A stretch of 64,000 bases of DNA. Source: Begonia masoniana (taxonomy: Eukaryota > Streptophyta > Magnoliopsida > Cucurbitales > Begoniaceae). The notes under the pieces were generated by a model that did no database searches, was not told where the DNA came from, and saw only the letters and a list, made by a program, of their open reading frames with translations. The stretch covers positions 20,362,557 to 20,426,556 of the forward strand of contig CM039511.1 of the NCBI GenBank assembly GCA_022432975.1, written 5' to 3'. Below, one piece after another: positions 58,820-64,000 of this stretch (position 1 is its first letter; the number at the start of each line of letters is the position of its first letter). Made by a program: the position numbers and the translations under genes.

Positions 58820-61191
58820 CGATGTATCTTTTCGTGGAATTTAGATGCCAAAATTTAAGAGTTAAAGGGGTAGAACGATCAAAGAGGGAGTTAAAAGGTA
58901 TGAGATTTTAAGTGGAGATTTAAATTAAATTGCAAAGCTTCTTCAAGAAGCTAACCCTATCCTTGTAACCAAACAACTCACCCTCCCCTTCTATCTCTCT
59001 CTCTCTCTCTCTTTATCTCTCTCTCTCTCTCTCTCTCTTTCTCTCACTCTTTCACGTTATCTTCAGCAGACACTCTCCCTCTTCTTTGTTTTTCATTCTC
59101 TCTTCTCCTCTACGAAAAACCAGCAGCAGCTCTCCTCCATTGGCGATTCTTCCACTCTACACACCAAGCTTTCTCCTTAAGTTTAAGGTAAGAAAATTAA
59201 GTCTATGATGTATGCAAGCTTGGATAGGTTTATGTGAATGTTAGTTAGTTTGGAATGGAGTTTTGATTTAGAACTCTGAAAATTCTGAAATTTTTGCTGG
59301 TTCTTCTTCTCTAATTTCATGTTCTACATTGGTTTAAGGGTTTTATAATGGTTTTAGATGAGTTGAAGGGAAACTTATGCATGTTAGAAGGAAATTGGAA
59401 TTTGGTTAATAGGGCAGATAGATTTTACATGAAAGCTGCTCTGATTTCTGATTTTTCTTTTGGAAATAGATGGTTCTATGATAAACTAGACATTATACGA
59501 CTGTTTGAAGTTGAACCAAAATTGTTTGTGAAATCTGGGTTTTGATTGATGTTTATCGAAATTTCATAAATTGAATTGGTTTAAGCTGGTTGAATTGGAT
59601 AGTTGATGGTGTTTGAATTTCAGTTATATGGATGTTTGAACGTTTTGAGTAAAGTTTTAGATTAAACTGGAGTCGTTGAACGTATAAAATTGGTTATTGA
59701 AATTGTGATGTATTAATGAGTTTAAAACGCATGTTTAGGTTCTAAACTCTAAGGAAAACATCAAGGTTGCTTAAATTTTGACGGACCAAAGGTAAGTTCA
59801 TATTGCATGTGTTCGACCCTTAAGGCCTACATCACAAAGGTACTAGGATTTATATGCTTTATGGGGTACACTAATGGGTAGCTAGGATTATAGAATATGT
59901 TTTAGGTTAAATATTATTGTTCTACTGAATTGTCTACGTTTACGTTTCAAGAACATGGCTATCATTATGTTATGTTTTATGCACATTGTATGTTCATGCA
60001 TCACGTCTTCAAGAAATCATGTAAAATGTTTTATGCACATGTTTTATGTAAGAAAAATAAGTAAATGTTAAATGTAATGTACCGGTTAAGTTGTGGGACG
60101 GAGAATGACATATGTTCTTGTCCTTCTTTAGGACTTATGTAAAACCGTCCTCGCCAAGGACATATGTATTTTATCCTTCTCTGGACTAGACAAAAACACT
60201 AACCCATGTCATATATGTTGATCCTACTCCCCTTAATACGCCATTTTAACCAATATGTTCACTTAAACCTAAATGTAAAGTATGTACATGTTTTGAAAAG
60301 TATCATGCATAACACGAGCATTTTATAGTTTAGATATGATCTTGCTGAGCGTTACACTCACTAGTTAAACTTTGTGATGTAGGTACTGATCGTGCAGATG
60401 AGGACTTTGAGCCTCAAGCCGGCGACTAGACGCAGTTGGGGGAATGAGCTCATGGGGGTTTGCTGTGGCAGTCAGGCGACCCTTTTGACCCGTGGATGAA
60501 GTTTTAGGGTTTTATGTAAATGTTTTGTAGTCTTTTGAGTAAGATGTTTAGATAACTTTGACTTTGGAAAATACTGGAAATGTTTGGAAGTTATTTCGTC
60601 TAGAAAGATATGTCCAGTATTTAGAGCCCTCCATACGTTTTGTTTTTAAACTTCCGCTAAGTATTTCAGGTTTTAAATTCGACTAGGTTTTCATGAAAAT
60701 GATAGTTAAAATGGTGGGAAGTGGATTGAGGGATGTATGAAGTCTTATTAGGGGTTTAGAATGAAGAAAGATGAAGGAAAAGTGAAGAAGAGGTGAAAAG
60801 TAGGAAAAAGGCACGGAATGTGCGGGCTGGGCGTGCGTTGGGCGCACGTGAAGCAGGTGCATGCGCGCGCTCTGGGGCACTATCAATCGGCGCCTGGTGT
60901 GATTTAGGTTGGATCGACAGAGAGTTTGCCGATCGATCGTGCGCGAGGGCGCGATTGATTGGCAGCCTATGTGAATATATGTTCAACACCTGAGAGGGTG
61001 CCGATCGATCGTGCCCAAGGTGCGATCGATCGGCTCCCTGCGCGCTCCACCTAGCTAGTATGTGCACTCGGGGGAGCGATGCGTGCGCGTTGACCGTGTA
61101 CTGCCTGCACGCCGCAGAGCGCCGTGCGCAAGACGACCGCCGCCGTGCGCGCGATGACCGAGCGACGCGTGCGCCAACTGCGCGTGCGTCG

Positions 61192-61305
61192 CATGTGAAG
61201 TGATTCCAAAATTTTATTTTTTTTAAATTTTGATTTCGAAACATATCGCACGTGAAGTGATTCCAAAATTTTATTTTTTTTAAATTTTGATTTCTAAACA
61301 TATTT
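61192..61305. repeat. 57-bp tandem duplication in solo LTR J
   Basis: Two units (61192-61248 and 61249-61305), each with GTGAAGTGATTCCAAAATTT and a T-run, almost identical. Because 57 is divisible by three, the minus strand shows a repeated 19-residue peptide, which has no meaning as a protein. Confidence 0.92.
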
Positions 61306-61569
61306 CAACCTGATATTTTATGATACTTTTCAAAGTATTTTACGAACATTTTTCACGTATTTTAAAGGGTGTAAAAGCCACAAAAACCGAGTTAATGTTT
61401 TAACGAAAACGATCATAACCTTATTTAGAGTTTTAAATTGTGAAAAATTTTACGTCAAAAACGTGTCCAAGTCTTGTAAGTCACATCATGTCTCGTGCCG
61501 GCCTAAGGAGGGTCGCTGCATTTTTCTACCTCTGATGTGTCTCGAAACTCGAAAAAGTTTTTTAATCAA

Positions 61570-61631
61570 AAAATCCACTAAATTGGATCATCCATGCCAT
61601 CATAGCATGGAAAATCCAATTTGGTGATTTT
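61570..61631. repeat. Near-perfect short hairpin
   Basis: The arms 61570-61597 and 61605-61631 (AAAATCCACTAAATTGGATC against AATCCAATTTGGTGATTTT) pair with three or four mismatches around a 7-nt loop. It could be a small-RNA foldback or the core of a tiny MITE. Confidence 0.7.
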
Positions 61632-61639
61632 AGGTGCAA

Positions 61640-62629
61640 GATAGCCTCGGTCGAGAGGCTACAATGAGGCCCACGAGAAGATTGAACATATTGTCATGTC
61701 CTTGCCACTCGTAGAAAAACAAGCAAACATACTCTCCATGATATGAATCGTAACAATAATAGTGAGATTCAAAGAAAATAATAAAAATTATTCTAAATCA
61801 ATTTCGAAACACAAACACAATTAGCAGATTTTGACTCTTTTTCTATGAAAAGATAAAAATCAAAGGTATAATATTGATGAAAGATGAAAACGTTGACCTA
61901 TTATCTATAAAAAAAAAAAAAAAAAAACTAAGAACAAAATGTATGAGAAAGATTGTAGATGTCACACTCAACAAAACTAAGAAGATTGTAAGTGATAAGT
62001 CTAGAGAGATAATTCAAAGTCTTCTTTAATATCAAAACTAAAATTGTCTACAAAACAACCAAACTTTAATTCTAATAGTAATCTTATTAATGATAAAATT
62101 GAAAATAAGACAATCATAATTAAAACGTAATAAAATTATTTTAAAATAAAAAAAATGATAGAACTTAAAAAGCGAGCCAGTGAAGTGGGGTGTCACACAT
62201 AATCCTCTCGAGGTTGAAAGAATATTTGTCCTCAAATCTTGTTATTTTTCAAAGATGTCTTCGGGTGATAAGAGTGATTTTCTCCCTAAAATAATAAAAT
62301 AACAATAGCTTGAAGATAATTTTGATCAAATAATTTTATTCTTAGCCTCAAGTTATTAAATAGGTGAGCAACTTCTTACTAAATAAGAAATAATTCATTC
62401 TTAGAAGAGTTATACTCTCCTAATCATAACAAAATTTTATTGAAAGGAAATAGCATTAACTCAAAGAAAATAATAATAGTTGATTGACGTAATTACTCCC
62501 TTCACATGATTCTTGGTCCTTGACGTGTTATAATTCCAATAGGAGGAACAACGTCAAAGGTGAGGATATTTATCCATGACTTCTCAATATTGCAACTTGG
62601 AAGCACCCAAAATGCGTTTCTTTCACAAA
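61640..62629 (-). pseudogene. Second gypsy remnant (LTR end and internal edge)
   Basis: The minus strand shows an LTR start TGTGACACCCC at 62197, preceded (62198 upward) by a polypurine-like stretch and a TTTGAGGACAAATATT word, the usual junction of gypsy pol and 3' LTR. The part 62312-62525 matches 14212-14340 (GAAGATAATTTTGAT, AATTCATTCTTAG, ATGATTC.TGGTCC). No clean coding frame is left. The far LTR end could not be placed, so the left limit is approximate. Confidence 0.5.
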
Positions 62630-62820
62630 TAATGTTACCTGTACCTTCTTATTTCTCTCTTAAATAATTTATTGTCATGTCAAACAGTTATTGATGCAAT
62701 TAAAGTACAGTTAATGTAATAAATTATTTTTATATTAATTGCACCAATAATTATTTGACACATCAACAAATATTTTAAAAGAGAAAAATAAGAGAATTCA
62801 TATAACATTACTCTTCTTTC
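62630..62820. mobile_element. MITE-like foldback, 191 bp
   Basis: Ends TAATGTTA and TAACATTA are inverted copies, and the two halves stay complementary for about 70 bp (CTTATTT.TCTCTT, TGTCAAA, TTATTG.TGCAATTAA). AT-rich with no coding sequence, which is typical of a miniature inverted-repeat element. A clear target duplication is not visible, so the superfamily is undetermined. Confidence 0.7.
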
Positions 62821-64000
62821 ACGTGAAACTCAAACAACGTTAATAGTGTGAAAGAAAGAGAATAATGGAATAATTCATCGTTGCAAAAATCAAGTTGAGT
62901 TTGTAAAGTAAGAAATTCATTACTTACACTCCTCTTTCATTTGACTACACATTTATCAAAACTAACAACAAACACTTCTTTCTTTCAACTATCCTTAAGT
63001 AAGTTGTTGCCAAATAGTTGTCCAAAAGACTTGGGAAAGTCTCTTAGGTGAACTTGTTTAGCATTCCTCCCTTTTTCTTTACTTATAAATATTCTTATGA
63101 AATAAATAATTTATTTTCTGGATCTCAATTTTAAACAAATTAAAATATTTCAACAACTACAAAGACTTTAAAATAATAATGAATTAAGGATAAATATTTT
63201 TAATTTTTTTTTTCAAGATTTTGACGCGTTTTTAAATTGATTTTCTTCGAAAATGGATTGACACTCTATTCCAACACCTTCCTTCACTTGTGGAAATTGT
63301 CCATCCCTAATTATAATCCTACTAATAGTGTTATCAACGCTAAATTTAAATTTACAAATAAATGTCACTTTTTTGTAATATGCATTCCCTCATTTACACT
63401 ACATTAGATGAAAGTTTTGACAATGTTTTCCCAATTATTATTAGTTCGTTCACCGGCGGGTAACAAATTCTCTGTCTATTTTGTACGAATTTACAATTGG
63501 ATTTTACATTTAAAATGATGTGAGATTAGAATTTAAAAGTAAGCACAAGCTTGATTGAATCATAATTCAAACCGGAACTATTAGTCCCAATTTGGTTCGG
63601 TTTTCACCTTTATAGAATTAGACTCAGCTTTAGATAAAGTGGAAATGAGAGTCACGGCTAGGTTTACAATTTTGGTGATCAAAAATCGCAAAAATAGAAC
63701 CCAATGCGGGTCAAAAATTCAATCCAAATAAGTAATAACCCAATCCAAAAAAAAAAACTGGCTCAACAAAAAATATAAGATATTTTTTTGAAAAATAATT
63801 TTTATTTTAAATTTTGGAACCGAAATGGAATTAGGCCATAAAATCGGTTCAATTGCAATTTGACTCCGAATATTGGAAACTGTTTGGCCACAATTCGATC
63901 CAGTTCTCAGGCGGAACCGAACCTGACAGGCTTGTGTCCAGCGCTATACATTACACAATTTTTACGTGTAAACACGTGGTTGGTTATATTTATTCAGAAA
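62821..64000. other. AT-rich spacer at the right edge
   Basis: No supported gene. From about 63560 onward there are scattered ACCGGAAC, GGTTCGGTT and GAACCGAA words on both strands. These resemble low-complexity 'accgaacc' repeats of plant DNA transposons, but no boundaries can be seen. Confidence 0.5.

Larger units (their letters stand above)
58747..61520 (+). mobile_element. Solo gypsy LTR J
   Basis: 2774 bp, from TGTAACACCCGAA to GGGTCGCTGCA, flanked by TTTTT at 58742-58746 and 61521-61525 (a weak duplication because it is homopolymeric). TATAAATA is at 58812-58819. A CT-rich leader start is at 58993-59040. Donor at about 59187 (TTTAAG/GTAAGAAA), putative exon 59739-59791, box 1 CCTACATCACAAAG at 59825-59838 and box 2 CTTTGTGATGTAGG at 60370-60383, which are perfectly complementary over 14 bases. 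GATCGATCG palindromes lie at 60931-61033 and a GC-rich stretch at about 60820-61200. Confidence 0.85.

Noticed and set aside
60756..61301. Minus-strand 181-codon frame with a repeated 19-residue peptide
   Set aside because: It results from a 57-bp tandem repeat and a GC-rich stretch in solo LTR J; the repeat length happens to be a multiple of three.

Overview
The window is nuclear DNA of a flowering plant, most likely a eudicot. The evidence is a split DEAD-box helicase gene with GT-AG introns, Ty1/copia and Ty3/gypsy LTR retrotransposons primed by initiator-Met tRNA, a MITE-like foldback, and AT-rich spacers. Some LTR signatures remind me of cucurbit genomes, but I cannot prove that. I see no rRNA, tRNA, CRISPR or bacterial features.

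Layout. 1-975: a GC-rich foldback element with long inverted arms, palindrome clusters, inward-facing TATA boxes and an internal miRNA-precursor-like hairpin. 2835-6882 (minus): the only intact cellular gene, a five-exon DEAD-box ATP-dependent RNA helicase of the RH24/DDX42 type, encoding 759 residues. 8920-13698 (minus): an old, dead Ty1/copia element with both LTRs and TTTAT target duplications. 14212-15206: a decayed gypsy remnant. From 15212 to 61520 almost everything is nested gypsy material whose target-site duplications (TSDs) can be read directly.

Nesting. Solo LTR A (15212-28316, CTTTG) is split by the non-autonomous gag-only element B (15888-24050, GGAAG) and by solo LTR C (24825-27266, CATAG). 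The 5'-truncated gypsy F (29614-41442) is split at the very start of its 3' LTR by element D (31200-39446, GTAAC), and D is split by solo LTR E (35009-37926, TATTG). A large LTR-like segment H (41491-58373) is split by the full-length chromodomain gypsy G (41845-53956, GTCAT), whose integrase is split by solo LTR K (48760-51042, GTAAC). Solo LTR J (58747-61520, TTTTT) follows. The right edge holds a second gypsy remnant, a 191-bp MITE-like foldback and AT-rich spacer.

Most interesting observation. All nine gypsy LTR types here (A, B, C, D, E, F, G, J, K), although very different in overall sequence, share one architecture. A small putative exon of 45-57 nt sits between an acceptor and a donor. 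A putative intron of about 450-750 nt follows, ending at a conserved TGTAG acceptor. A 9-15 nt box just inside that intron (CCTACATCAC or CCTACACCAT) is complementary to the box at its 3' splice site (GTGATGTAGG or ATGGTGTAGG), and the pairing is largely kept through compensating and G-U changes. Most also carry a family-specific palindromic or tandem repeat nearer the LTR 3' end. This suggests a structured, spliced, untranslated LTR leader in a whole retrotransposon group; it is an inference that RNA data can test. The element relationships, exon boundaries and divergence levels were all judged by eye.
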